From NCBI GenBank assembly GCA_030625645.1, contig DAOUQH010000008.1:1-32867 (forward strand): a stretch of 32,867 bases of DNA. Reading direction: 5' to 3'. Every line of letters begins with the position of its first letter. The first letter of the stretch is position 1. Below, in pieces: positions 15,785 to 24,067 of the stretch. The stretch comes from Flavobacteriia bacterium. Lineage in GTDB: Bacteria; Bacteroidota; Bacteroidia; Flavobacteriales; Flavobacteriaceae. The notes under the pieces were generated by a model. That model saw only the letters and a list, made by a program, of their open reading frames with translations. It did not search any database and was not told where the DNA came from. Made by a program: the position numbers and the translations under genes.

Positions 15785-16912
15785 TTGACCAAAAGAAAAT
15801 TACATATTTTATTTATTAATAGTTGGTATCCATCAAGGGTTTTACCAACTAATGGTGATTTTATTCAACGACATGTCGAAGCTGTTGCTTTAAAACACAA
15901 GGTAACGGCGATTCATGTTATTACAGATAATTCTATTAAAAATGAGGTGTTAAGTGATGAAAATATTAACGGAGTAAGAACTTTAATCGCTTATTTAAAA
16001 CCAACAAAGAATAATATATCTAAGCAATTTCAATTTTTTAGAGCTTACAAAAAACTAATTTCTCTTAGTAAGGATTTTGATATAGTCCATGTAAATAGAT
16101 TATTTCCTGTCGGAATTATAGCAGTTTGGCTAAAAATAAATCGAAATATACCTTATATCATAAGTGAACACTTTTCTGGTTATCAAAATAGAATAGGTAA
16201 ATCCGAATTATTAATTTCAAAAATAATTGCAAGACAAGCAAATCTTATTTGTCCTGTAAGTGAAGATTTATCCAAAAATATGCAAGTTTTAGGTTTAAAA
16301 GGTAATTACAAAGTTGTTCCAAATGTTATTGATACAACTATTTTTACTCCAACGGATAATATAAATAAAGTTTTTACACTTATTCATGTTTCCAGTTTAG
16401 TTGATGATATTAAAAATATTTCAGGGATATTAAATGTTATTGGTCAATTACAAAATCATATTCCTAATTTCCTATTTTATTTGGTTGGAGATAACCCATT
16501 TCAATATCAAAGTTTAATTGATTCGCTTAATATTGATTCAAAGAATATTAAATTGATTGATCAAATTCCGCATAGAGAAGTTGCTACATATATTCAGAAT
16601 TCTGATATCATGTTAATGTTTAGCAATTATGAAAGTTTCTCTTGTGTTATAAAAGAGGCTTTTTCTTGTGGAATAAAAGTGATTTCAACAGATGTTGGTG
16701 GAATTAATGAGTATTTTCCTAATGATTTCGGAAAATTAATTCCTGTTAAAAATGAAAAAGAATTATTAGATTCCATTTTAAGTTTAAATGACAAAACAGA
16801 GAACAATCAAAAAAATATAATGCATCAATATATTGAAAATCATTTTAGTAAAGAAATAATTAGTTCTGATTTCTCAAATATTTATCAAGATATTTTAACT
16901 AAAAATTTATGA
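15785..16912 (+). CDS. Glycosyltransferase family 4 (GT-B)
   Basis: A 375-residue sugar transferase of the GT4 type, probably at the cytoplasmic face of the inner membrane. The N-terminal domain starts LHILFINSWYPSRVLPTNGDF with the glycine-free acceptor loop typical of the group and EHFSGY near 128-133. The C-terminal domain carries the family's E-x7-E motif (Glu283 to Glu291, ESFSCVIKE) followed by VISTDVGGINEYF. Translation seems to start at TTG 15785, as no in-frame ATG lies near and the protein begins right there. The stop overlaps the flippase ATG by four bases, so the two are translationally coupled. The sugar and acceptor are unknown; surface polysaccharide or lipid-linked glycan is likely. 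Confidence 0.9.
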   Translation: MTKRKLHILFINSWYPSRVLPTNGDFIQRHVEAVALKHKVTAIHVITDNSIKNEVLSDENINGVRTLIAYLKPTKNNISKQFQFFRAYKKLISLSKDFDIVHVNRLFPVGIIAVWLKINRNIPYIISEHFSGYQNRIGKSELLISKIIARQANLICPVSEDLSKNMQVLGLKGNYKVVPNVIDTTIFTPTDNINKVFTLIHVSSLVDDIKNISGILNVIGQLQNHIPNFLFYLVGDNPFQYQSLIDSLNIDSKNIKLIDQIPHREVATYIQNSDIMLMFSNYESFSCVIKEAFSCGIKVISTDVGGINEYFPNDFGKLIPVKNEKELLDSILSLNDKTENNQKNIMHQYIENHFSKEIISSDFSNIYQDILTKNL

Positions 16913-18180
16913 TAAAAGATTTAAAAATATTTTTTACAGAATTCTTTAACCGAAGTGGTTTGCATATTTTGGTTTCAACCATTTTGGCAAGAATTTTATC
17001 CTTTTTTGCATCGTGGATTGCCTTACAATTTATTCCAAATTTCGAGCTCGGGTTGGTAATTTATGCAATAAATATTATTTCGTTAATAATTCCGATTAGC
17101 GGATTTGGAGCTTCTCAAGGTCTTTTACGCTATGGAGCTTTACTTGAATCTGATGCAGAAAAAGATCAATTATTTGTTTATGTATTAAAGAAAGGAAGTA
17201 TTTTTTCAGTTTTATTAATTGTGCTAATCATATTATTTAGCTCGTTTTTAACTAATAATCTATCGGAAACAAAGCCATATTTAATAGCAGTTTCGTTTAC
17301 CATATTTACATTATTTTTAATGGATAATTTAAAAGTTCAATTTAGAATATTACATAAAAATAAACTCTTTGCGAAAACCGAGATAGTTTATAATATTCTA
17401 CTTGTTTTAATGGTTTTTTTAGGGAGTTATTTCTTTAAAGAAAATGGTTATGTTTTAGCAATAATTTTAACTCCTTTATTGACATTTTTTATCTTTCTAC
17501 CGAAATTGAGACTGAAGGTTACTAGTTTACAGAAATTTCAAAATCCTGATTTCGCATTCTGGAAATATAGTTTTTTTACCTCTCTTGCAAATGTTGCAAC
17601 TCAATTACTTATTGTTCTCGATATTGTTTTGATAGGGTCTATTTTAAAAAACCCAGAAATGGTAACAATTTATAAATATGTTTCTCTCATTCCTTTTAGT
17701 ATATTGTTTTTACCAAGAGTAATTTTAACAACTGACTTTGTTGCATTGACCAAAAATTATACAAATAAAGCTTATATACATAATTATATTAAAAACTATT
17801 TTTATTTATTTTTCTTCATTAGTATTTCTGTAATCGTATTTACATTTATATTTTCAGAATTTATTTTAGGTTTTTTTGGTGAAGAATTTAAAGAATACAC
17901 GCTAACATTTAGAGTTTTAATCATCGGTATTAGTGCAATATTAATGTTAAGAGGTTTATTTGGTAATTTGTTATCAGTAATTGGAAAAGCGTTTATTAAT
18001 TATTGGATTTCGGTTATAGCAATAATTATCAATCTGATTTCCAATTATATTTTAATACCTAAATATGGAATATTAGGTGCGACAATAACTTCGGCTATTA
18101 TTATGTGGATAACCTCAATTTTATCGGTAGTATTATTCTATTATCACTACAAAAAAATTAAAACAAGCGTTTCTGTTTAA
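16909..18180 (+). CDS. Wzx/MATE-like polysaccharide flippase
   Basis: An integral membrane protein of 423 residues with about 12 hydrophobic segments, of the oligosaccharide-flippase (MOP/PST) family that flips lipid-linked glycans across the inner membrane. The N-terminal half has ARILSFFASWIALQFIP and ISGFGASQGLLRYGAL, a common pattern of these proteins; ILGATITSAIIMW near the end is also typical. It follows the glycosyltransferase with a four-base ATGA overlap and its 3' end overlaps the converging gene by 23 bases. No polymerase or ligase lies in the window, so the glycan pathway is incomplete here. Confidence 0.87.
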   Translation: MIKDLKIFFTEFFNRSGLHILVSTILARILSFFASWIALQFIPNFELGLVIYAINIISLIIPISGFGASQGLLRYGALLESDAEKDQLFVYVLKKGSIFSVLLIVLIILFSSFLTNNLSETKPYLIAVSFTIFTLFLMDNLKVQFRILHKNKLFAKTEIVYNILLVLMVFLGSYFFKENGYVLAIILTPLLTFFIFLPKLRLKVTSLQKFQNPDFAFWKYSFFTSLANVATQLLIVLDIVLIGSILKNPEMVTIYKYVSLIPFSILFLPRVILTTDFVALTKNYTNKAYIHNYIKNYFYLFFFISISVIVFTFIFSEFILGFFGEEFKEYTLTFRVLIIGISAILMLRGLFGNLLSVIGKAFINYWISVIAIIINLISNYILIPKYGILGATITSAIIMWITSILSVVLFYYHYKKIKTSVSV

Positions 18181-19024
18181 AGAAATAGTACTCTTCTTTT
18201 ATTGCTCCAAAACTTTTATAAAACTTAGCAACTCCATCAACCATTGAACCCTCAAAATCCAAAATATAATCTGAATTTTGGAATTCATTAATCAATTCAT
18301 TAACCAAAAAAGTAGGGATATTTTCATTTTTACCCTTATCTGAACTAATAGGTACTAAATAGGTAATTCTGTTTTTACTTTTAAGCCAAACCAATCCAGC
18401 AATTATTTCTTCATCTTTAAATACATTCCAAATATGAACTAACTCATTATTGCTGTTTACTAATTTTTTAAGCTTTTCTACTGAATCTTTATGTGTCTTA
18501 AAATTTAATTCCTGATTCATATATAATTCTAAAAATGCATCAATATTTCCATTTTTTTCAATTCTAAAGTCACCAAACTCTTTGTTGCTTATTCTTTTCC
18601 TATTTTTATTGTATGATTTCTTAATTGATTTAAAATCAGTGTTAAGAGGTAAAATATAATTAATTCTCTTTATAACATTTTCACTAGAAAATTTATTACC
18701 TGAATTTAAAAAACAATCGACTAAAAGATACTTTTTGGGAATTTTAGAAAGGAAGTTTAGTATTATTTTTTCATCAATTTCTGAATTAGAAAAAACACCT
18801 AATTGCTGCGTCCAAGATGGTAAATAAATATAGTTTAAACCATATTTTTTTCTTCTCGGAAGAGGCATAACAAAAGTGTAATCATCCATAATCAACGCAT
18901 CCCAATCATCTGTAATAATATCTAAATACCAGGATGAAGCATAAATTCTAGAATTTATTGAATTTGAAATGCAAGCATCATATTTATCAATATCAATTTT
19001 ATTTCTGGTAAGATATTTTATCAT
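18158..19024 (-). CDS. FemAB/GNAT-like acyl- or aminoacyltransferase
   Basis: A cytoplasmic protein of 288 residues with the look of the FemAB or GNAT (BioF2-like) fold. The N-terminal part has RIYASSWYLDIITDDWDALI and PLPRRKKYGLNYIYLPSWTQQLG. The C-terminal part has the acetyltransferase-type ending LDFEGSMVDGVAKFYKSFGA near 257-276, where the chain meets the acyl donor in related proteins. The substrate is unknown. Placement next to a glycosyltransferase and flippase suggests modification of a glycan or cell-wall precursor, which is an inference. The gene converges on the flippase with a 23-base overlap of the coding ends. Confidence 0.7.
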   Translation of the reverse strand: MIKYLTRNKIDIDKYDACISNSINSRIYASSWYLDIITDDWDALIMDDYTFVMPLPRRKKYGLNYIYLPSWTQQLGVFSNSEIDEKIILNFLSKIPKKYLLVDCFLNSGNKFSSENVIKRINYILPLNTDFKSIKKSYNKNRKRISNKEFGDFRIEKNGNIDAFLELYMNQELNFKTHKDSVEKLKKLVNSNNELVHIWNVFKDEEIIAGLVWLKSKNRITYLVPISSDKGKNENIPTFLVNELINEFQNSDYILDFEGSMVDGVAKFYKSFGAIKEEYYFFKQKRLF

Positions 19025-19098
19025 AAATTAAATGAGTTTTGAAATGAATAAATTTAAACTTTTCTATAATAGAATGCCTCTTTTACCAATAGATTTTA

Positions 19099-19455
19099 TC
19101 ATTCGTAGATTTCCTTCCTTAACTGTTTTTTAGGAATCATAAAATCCTTTTCAAACATTTTGTTATTTTCAAAAAAAGTAATTTTAAACTCGTTGTTTAA
19201 TTGCAAAACATCTTCTTGTATCAACTCCACCTTAGCAGCCGAATGTGCAGGTAGTTTATCAATTTTATGATGCATTTTTGAAGTTATCTTTTTCTCGTCA
19301 AACCCTTTTGAAACGATTAAAACCATTTCTAAATCTACCTCTTTTTCATTTATAAGATAGATGTAATAATCATTAGTTTTAAATGTAGTATTATATTCTT
19401 GGATAATAGCTAAGTGTAAGTTTTCAACCTTTGCTATTTCTATATCTTTTTTCAT
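19099..19455 (-). CDS. Conserved flavobacterial 118-aa protein, unknown function
   Basis: I do not recognise a domain of known role. The 118-residue cytoplasmic protein has no signal or membrane segment. It is rich in Lys and Glu, with alternating strands (DYYIYLINEKEVDLEMVLIVSKG, then KVELIQEDVLQ and FKITFFENNKMFEKDFMI) that suggest a small beta-rich fold. I recall short flavobacterial relatives labelled phenylalanyl-tRNA synthetase alpha subunit; nothing of that enzyme is visible here, so I would not use the label. It follows glpK by 12 bases and probably shares its transcript. Confidence 0.7.
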   Translation of the reverse strand: MKKDIEIAKVENLHLAIIQEYNTTFKTNDYYIYLINEKEVDLEMVLIVSKGFDEKKITSKMHHKIDKLPAHSAAKVELIQEDVLQLNNEFKITFFENNKMFEKDFMIPKKQLRKEIYE

Positions 19456-19467
19456 TTTAACAATTTT

Positions 19468-20970
19468 TTAGTCTTCCCAGCCAGTTGTTCTATTTATAGC
19501 TTTTTTCCATGTTTTATATAATTGGTCTCTTTTTTTAACCTCCATTTCTGGGATAAATTCTTTTTCAATAGTTATGTTTTTTAAAATCGTTTTTTTTGTC
19601 CACATTCCCGACCCTAAACCCGCAAAATATGCTGCACCTAGTGCGGTTGATTCTAAAATGGATGAGCGTTCAATTTTCGAATTCAAAATATCTGCCTGAA
19701 ATTGCATTAAGTAATTATTTATAGAAGCTCCTCCGTCAACTTTTAGGTAGGTTAATTTAATTTTAGAATCTTCTTCCATAGCATGGATCAAATCCTTGGT
19801 TTGATAAGCAATAGATTCTAATGTTGCTTTAATAAAATGTGCTTTTCTTGTTTTATGAGTTATACCAAAAACAGCACCTCTTGCATCCATATCCCAATAA
19901 GGTGCACCTAAACCTGAAAATGCTGGTACAACAAATAGTGAATAATCCTCTTTTACTTTATTTGCTAATTCTTCTGTTTCTTCAGCCGATTTAATAATTT
20001 TTAGGCCATCTCTTAACCATTGTACTGCTGACCCTGCAACAAAAATACTACCTTCTAAAGCGTAAGTTATTTTCCCGTTAATTCCCCATGCAATGGTTGT
20101 TAATAATCCATTTTTAGAATATTGTGGTTTTCCCCCTGTATTCATCAATAAAAAACAACCAGTTCCATAAGTACTCTTTGTATCTCCTTTATTATAACAT
20201 GCCTGTCCAAAAAGCGCAGCTTGTTGATCTCCTGCAATACCTGTAATAGGAATGGTTACTCCATCAAAAATTAAATCTCCAAAATGATGAGCAGATTCTT
20301 TAACTTCTGGTAATATATTTATTGGAATGTCAAAAATATCCAATAATTTTTTATCCCATTCTAAGGTTTTAATATTAAAAAGTAAAGTTCTTGAGGCATT
20401 AGTATAATCGGTAGCATGTACTTTACCTTCAGTTAAATTCCATAATAACCATGTGTCGATTGTTCCAAAAAGCAATTCGTTATTTTCTGCTTGTTTTCTT
20501 GCATTAGGCACGTTATCTAATATCCACTTAATCTTTGTAGCAGAAAAATAAGAATCAATGATTAATCCGGTATTTTCTTTAATATAATCTTCATGATCTT
20601 GTCGTTTTAATCTCTTGCATGATTCAGAAGTTCTTATATCCTGCCAAACTATTGCGTTATAAATTGGTTTACCAGTCTTTTTATTCCAAATTACTGTAGT
20701 TTCTCTTTGGTTTGTAATACCAATTGCTTTTATAGAAGAGGGATGAATATTATTTTCTTGAACTACATTTTTTAAAGTTTGAATCTGATTATTATAAATT
20801 TCAACAGCATCTTGTTCCACCCATCCATGTTTAGGATAAATTTGTTTAGTTTCTTTTTGTGAAATACCACATATTTTAACATCATCATCAAATAAAACAG
20901 TTCGTGAACTTGTCGTGCCTTGATCTAGTGCTATAATATATTTTTTCAATTGGTTTGCTTTGTATTTCAC
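19468..20970 (-). CDS. glpK: Glycerol kinase
   Basis: A cytoplasmic FGGY-family kinase that makes sn-glycerol 3-phosphate from glycerol and ATP. At 500 residues it has full length. It shows YIIALDQGTTSSRTVLFD (Asp16, Gly18, Thr19-Thr20), KHGWVEQDA, ITNQRETTVIWNKKTGKPIYNAIVWQD, and GIAGDQQAALFGQ with Asp248 at the place of the E. coli catalytic Asp245. GYGTGCFLLMNTG-like and LKVDGGASINN segments complete the ATP site. The ATG at 20970 gives seven extra residues before the usual KKYIIALDQ; a TTG at 20949 would give the classical start. No glpF or glpD is nearby; instead it sits in a run after fabD, the crotonase gene and a 60-aa membrane protein gene. Confidence 0.95.
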   Translation of the reverse strand: MKYKANQLKKYIIALDQGTTSSRTVLFDDDVKICGISQKETKQIYPKHGWVEQDAVEIYNNQIQTLKNVVQENNIHPSSIKAIGITNQRETTVIWNKKTGKPIYNAIVWQDIRTSESCKRLKRQDHEDYIKENTGLIIDSYFSATKIKWILDNVPNARKQAENNELLFGTIDTWLLWNLTEGKVHATDYTNASRTLLFNIKTLEWDKKLLDIFDIPINILPEVKESAHHFGDLIFDGVTIPITGIAGDQQAALFGQACYNKGDTKSTYGTGCFLLMNTGGKPQYSKNGLLTTIAWGINGKITYALEGSIFVAGSAVQWLRDGLKIIKSAEETEELANKVKEDYSLFVVPAFSGLGAPYWDMDARGAVFGITHKTRKAHFIKATLESIAYQTKDLIHAMEEDSKIKLTYLKVDGGASINNYLMQFQADILNSKIERSSILESTALGAAYFAGLGSGMWTKKTILKNITIEKEFIPEMEVKKRDQLYKTWKKAINRTTGWED

Positions 20971-20990
20971 TTAGCAATTTACGGAAAATT

Positions 20991-21173
20991 TTACTTTTCT
21001 CTATTTTTTCGCTTTTTAGCCAAATAATAAAAAAGATAAGCTAAGCCTGCAAGAACTACAAACGGCAGATATGTGCCAATTACTACACCAATTTCATATT
21101 TTTCATCAGGTGCATTTTTCATTTTTTCTTCAATATCGACTTGAAGGAATAAAAGCAATGGAAGTAGATTCAT
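20991..21173 (-). CDS. Small (60-aa) membrane protein
   Basis: A 60-residue protein with a short N-terminal hydrophobic stretch (LLPLLLFL), an acidic/basic middle (IEEKMKNAPDEKYE) and one strong transmembrane helix (about 28-50, VVIGTYLPFVVLAGLAYLFYYL) ending in a basic tail (KKRKNREK). The start at 21173 is the first ATG; an internal Met18 in EEKMKNAPDE could be an alternative start. I do not know its function. It lies 31 bases after the crotonase-fold gene and 20 before glpK, in a tight same-strand run, which supports it being a real gene. Confidence 0.65.
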   Translation of the reverse strand: MNLLPLLLFLQVDIEEKMKNAPDEKYEIGVVIGTYLPFVVLAGLAYLFYYLAKKRKNREK

Positions 21174-21204
21174 TTATTTTTTGAGTTTTGTAATTTGACT
21201 TATA

Positions 21205-21963
21205 TTATTTTAGTTTAAATTTTTTGAGTGCATTTTTAGTAAATTCTGAAAGAACCAATTCTCCACTTTTTTCAGCATTTTTATAGAGTAGTTTATCCCA
21301 ATGATCGGTATTATTCCAAAGTGTTTTTTTCCATTCTTTTAATGCATCTGGATTATAATTTGCGAGTTTATTGGCTAAAATTTCAACAGCTTCATCCATT
21401 TCGTTTGTGTTTTCAAAAACCCTTGCAAACAAACCTTTTTCTTTAGCCCAATATGCGGTTTTCCAGTTAGTTGCATCAATACTCATTTCGCTTAAAGCGG
21501 AAATACCTATCTTCCTTTCTAAAGCTGGAGCAATTACAAAAGCACCAATACCAATACTCAATTCAGATAATTTAAAATCGGCAGCTTCAGTAGCAAAACA
21601 ATAATCGGTGGCAGCGATAATTCCAACACCTCCACCTACAGATTTACCTTGTACTCTACCAATAATTAGCTTTGAACTTTTACGCATTGTATTAATTAAA
21701 TTAGCAAACCCAGAGAAAAATTGTTTTCCTTCTTCCAGAGTTTTTACATTCAATAATTCATCAAAAGAAGCCCCTGCACAAAAAGCCTTTGTTCCTTCGC
21801 TTTTTAAAACTATTATATTTACTTGCTTATCATTATTCATACGATTAATCGTTTCGATTAATCGATTTAACAAATCACTTGGAAATGAATTACTGGCAGG
21901 ATGAAAAAAAGTAATGGTGGCTACTTTATTTTCTATATGTGCTTGAATTGTACCTTCGTTCAT
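21205..21963 (-). CDS. Crotonase-fold enoyl-CoA hydratase/isomerase-like protein
   Basis: A 252-residue cytoplasmic protein of the crotonase superfamily, which act on acyl-CoA thioesters. The oxyanion-hole segments are visible: AFCAGASFDEL at 60-70 and KSVGGGVGIIAATD at 107-120. The Glu matching rat ECH Glu164 is present (Glu134 in KLSELSIG), but the position of Glu144, expected after the Gly-Gly-Gly, is Gly114. The exact reaction therefore cannot be named; isomerase, hydrolase or another crotonase activity is possible. I chose the ATG at 21963; an upstream ATG at 21999 adds 12 residues that do not look like the family N-terminus. It follows fabD by 69 bases. Confidence 0.85.
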   Translation of the reverse strand: MNEGTIQAHIENKVATITFFHPASNSFPSDLLNRLIETINRMNNDKQVNIIVLKSEGTKAFCAGASFDELLNVKTLEEGKQFFSGFANLINTMRKSSKLIIGRVQGKSVGGGVGIIAATDYCFATEAADFKLSELSIGIGAFVIAPALERKIGISALSEMSIDATNWKTAYWAKEKGLFARVFENTNEMDEAVEILANKLANYNPDALKEWKKTLWNNTDHWDKLLYKNAEKSGELVLSEFTKNALKKFKLK

Positions 21964-22032
21964 AAGGAAAGCTTTGGTTTTAAGTTGAAATTCCCACAAC
22001 AGTAGGAATAATTTTGAATTTAATACTTTTTA

Positions 22033-22911
22033 CTAGGAAATACCATTTGCAATAACATTTCTATCAATTTTACGCATTAATCCTTGTAAAACTTTACCAG
22101 GGCCAATTTCGGTAAATTCTGTTCCGCCATCAGCAATCATTTGCTTAATAGTTTGCGACCATCTTACAGGTGCTGTTAATTGTGCAATTAAATTCTCTTT
22201 AATCTCTGTAGGATTATTTACTGCTTTTGCTGTAACATTTTGATAAATAGGACAAGTAGGTTTATTAAAAATGGTATTCTCAATAGCTGCAGCTAATTCT
22301 TCTCTGGCAGGTTCCATTAAAGGAGAATGAAATGCTCCACCAACCGGTAAAACCAATGCTCTTCTAGCACCTGATTCCTTTAAAATTTCACAAGCATGAT
22401 CAATGGCATTTATTTCACCTGAAATTACCAATTGCCCCGGACAGTTATAATTTGCAGCTACCACAATTCCACCAACTTGATTACAAACTTCTTCAACAAT
22501 CTTATCTTCTAAACCTAAAACGGCAGCCATTGTAGAAGGTTCAAGTTCACAGGCTTTTTGCATTGCCAATGCTCTTTGTGAAACTAGTTTTAAAGCAGAT
22601 TCAAAATCTAATACTCCATTAGAAACTAATGCTGAAAATTCACCAAGTGAATGACCTGCGACCATTTCTGGATTAAAATCTGTACCTAAGGTTTTTGTTA
22701 AAACTACTGAATGTAGAAAGATTGCGGGTTGTGTTACTTTGGTTTGCTTCAAATCTTCTACTGTGCCTTCAAACATGATATCAGTAATTGAAAAACCTAA
22801 TATATTATTTGCTGTATTAAAATACTCTTGTGCTAATTCAGATTTTTTAAAAAGATCAAAACCCATTCCTTGAAATTGTGCTCCTTGACCTGGGAAAATA
22901 TATGCATGCAT
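22033..22911 (-). CDS. fabD: Malonyl-CoA:ACP transacylase FabD
   Basis: Transfers malonyl from CoA to acyl carrier protein at the start of fatty-acid elongation, in the cytoplasm; 292 residues. The active-site serine is Ser88 in GHSLGEFSAL, with His195 in GGAFHSPLMEP as partner, Arg113 in SQRALAMQ and the N-terminal GQGAQFQGMG oxyanion loop. The ATG at 22911 gives the normal MHAYIFPGQG start; an in-frame ATG at 22938 would lie inside the probable promoter. It is first in a same-strand run with the crotonase-fold gene, a small membrane protein gene and glpK. No other fab gene is next to it. Confidence 0.95.
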   Translation of the reverse strand: MHAYIFPGQGAQFQGMGFDLFKKSELAQEYFNTANNILGFSITDIMFEGTVEDLKQTKVTQPAIFLHSVVLTKTLGTDFNPEMVAGHSLGEFSALVSNGVLDFESALKLVSQRALAMQKACELEPSTMAAVLGLEDKIVEEVCNQVGGIVVAANYNCPGQLVISGEINAIDHACEILKESGARRALVLPVGGAFHSPLMEPAREELAAAIENTIFNKPTCPIYQNVTAKAVNNPTEIKENLIAQLTAPVRWSQTIKQMIADGGTEFTEIGPGKVLQGLMRKIDRNVIANGIS

Positions 22912-22935
22912 TTTTTTTAGTTTTATAATGAAACA

Positions 22936-22943
22936 CAAAAATA
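22936..22943 (-). promoter_or_regulatory. Candidate -7 element of the fabD promoter
   Basis: On the minus strand TATTTTTG matches the Bacteroidota -7 TAnnTTTG exactly. No good TTTG lies 19-20 bases upstream, so only the -7 half is supported. Transcription would start near 22930, which excludes the ATG at 22938 and favours the one at 22911. Confidence 0.45.
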
Positions 22944-23031
22944 GGAAAAAATTAAGTAGAATGCCTTAAGCATAGTGTCAATTGAAATTAAAAATTTAAC
23001 TAAAGAAAGTATATATTATTAAGAAATATGT

Positions 23032-23062
23032 CATATATTTATAGACAAAAGTCTACTATATG
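23032..23062 (+). promoter_or_regulatory. Candidate palindromic operator covering the RES/Xre antitoxin start
   Basis: An imperfect palindrome runs from CATATA (23032-23037) to TATATG (23057-23062), with an inner perfect repeat TAGAC-AAAA-GTCTA (23042-23055). The last three bases are the antitoxin start codon. Antitoxins of toxin-antitoxin pairs usually bind such sites to repress their own operon; that this antitoxin does so here is an inference. Confidence 0.5.
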
Positions 23063-23560
23063 AATTCTCAAAAAAATAATTATAATGAATTTAATAAGGA
23101 ACTAAGTTCTTTAATTGAAGAAGTATCATCTGTTTATAAAGTTAGTTCATCTAAAAATAATATTAGTTATAAAGACTTTTTAAATAACAAAATGCTAATA
23201 GTTCATTCAATAAGAAAAGGTATTTCTTTTTCTTTTTTCAATAAAATTAAGAATAGAGCACCTTTCACAGAGGTGGACTGGTCAAATTTTTTAAATATCT
23301 CAACCAAGTCACTACAGCGTTATAGAAGTGAAAAAAATCACATTTTTAAACCAATTCATTCTGAAAAGATTATAGAATTGGCTGAAGTTATTGTTCTTGG
23401 AAATGATGTTTTTGATTCTAATGATAATTTTTATTCATGGTTAAAAACTTCATCAATAGCTTTAGGGTCTATGACACCTATTGAATTATTAAAAGATTCT
23501 TATGGTAAAGAGATGGTAATGGAAGAGTTAAATCGTATTGATAAGGGTATTTTTATTTAA
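23060..23560 (+). CDS. Xre/DUF2384 antitoxin of a RES-Xre toxin-antitoxin pair
   Basis: A 166-residue cytoplasmic antitoxin. The N-terminal half has a helical, Xre-like DNA-binding region (NKIKNRAPFTEVDWSNFLNISTKSLQRYRSEK, near 62-95, split by the family turn LNISTKSLQRY). The C-terminal DUF2384 (MbcA/ParS/Xre toxin-binding) domain near 105-166 reads ELAEVIVLGNDVFDSNDNFYSWLKT, then ALGSMTPIELLKDSYG and EELNRIDKGIF, which is typical. It should bind and block the RES toxin encoded 7 bases downstream and probably represses the operon. The start codon lies in a palindrome. The preceding neighbour fabD is divergent. Confidence 0.9.
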   Translation: MNSQKNNYNEFNKELSSLIEEVSSVYKVSSSKNNISYKDFLNNKMLIVHSIRKGISFSFFNKIKNRAPFTEVDWSNFLNISTKSLQRYRSEKNHIFKPIHSEKIIELAEVIVLGNDVFDSNDNFYSWLKTSSIALGSMTPIELLKDSYGKEMVMEELNRIDKGIFI

Positions 23561-23567
23561 TATCTAT

Positions 23568-24026
23568 ATGGAAGTTTTTAGATTAGCACGAAAAAAGTAC
23601 GCTTTGGAATTATCTGGAATTGGAGCATCAAAATTTGGGAATCGTTGGAACTCTAAAGGAACAGAAATAATTTATTGTGCTGATAGTAGAGCTTTAGCAA
23701 TGGCAGAGGTTTCTGTTCATTTAAGCTTAATCAACTTACCAAAAGACTTCTTAATGTTGAAGATTGATATTCCAAAATCTATATCACTTCGGGTTTTAAA
23801 AGAAAAGGATTTTCCAACAAACTGGAATGATTTTCCACATATTTATGCAACGCAAAAGATTGGTGATAATTTTATATATTCAAAAAAGGAATGTGTTTTA
23901 AAAGTGCCATCAGCAGTCGTAAAAGGTGATTTTAATTATTTAATAAACCCGCATCATGAAGATTTTGAAATAATCAGGATTTTAGATTCATATAAGTTTT
24001 CTTTTGACAGGAGATTATTTTTGTAA
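23568..24026 (+). CDS. RES-domain toxin
   Basis: A 152-residue toxin of the RES family; characterised members (for example MbcT) break down NAD+. The name-giving residues are visible: Arg26 in GNRWNSKG, Glu47 in MAEVSVHL and Ser115 in VPSAVV. Tyr36 in IIYCADS and Asn127 in YLINPHHEDF match other conserved positions. I chose the ATG at 23568 because MEVFRLARKKYA is the usual RES start; an in-frame ATG 30 bases upstream lies inside the antitoxin gene. All key residues are intact, so the toxin is probably active when released from the antitoxin. It converges on the HigA-like gene 41 bases away. Confidence 0.9.
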   Translation: MEVFRLARKKYALELSGIGASKFGNRWNSKGTEIIYCADSRALAMAEVSVHLSLINLPKDFLMLKIDIPKSISLRVLKEKDFPTNWNDFPHIYATQKIGDNFIYSKKECVLKVPSAVVKGDFNYLINPHHEDFEIIRILDSYKFSFDRRLFL

Positions 24027-24067
24027 TTTATAAGCAACGTTTTTATTTGTGTAATGTTTAATTGCCT

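Noticed and set aside
19099-19455. Label of phenylalanyl-tRNA synthetase alpha subunit for the 118-aa protein
   Set aside because: I recall that label on short relatives, but no synthetase motif is visible and the length is far too short.
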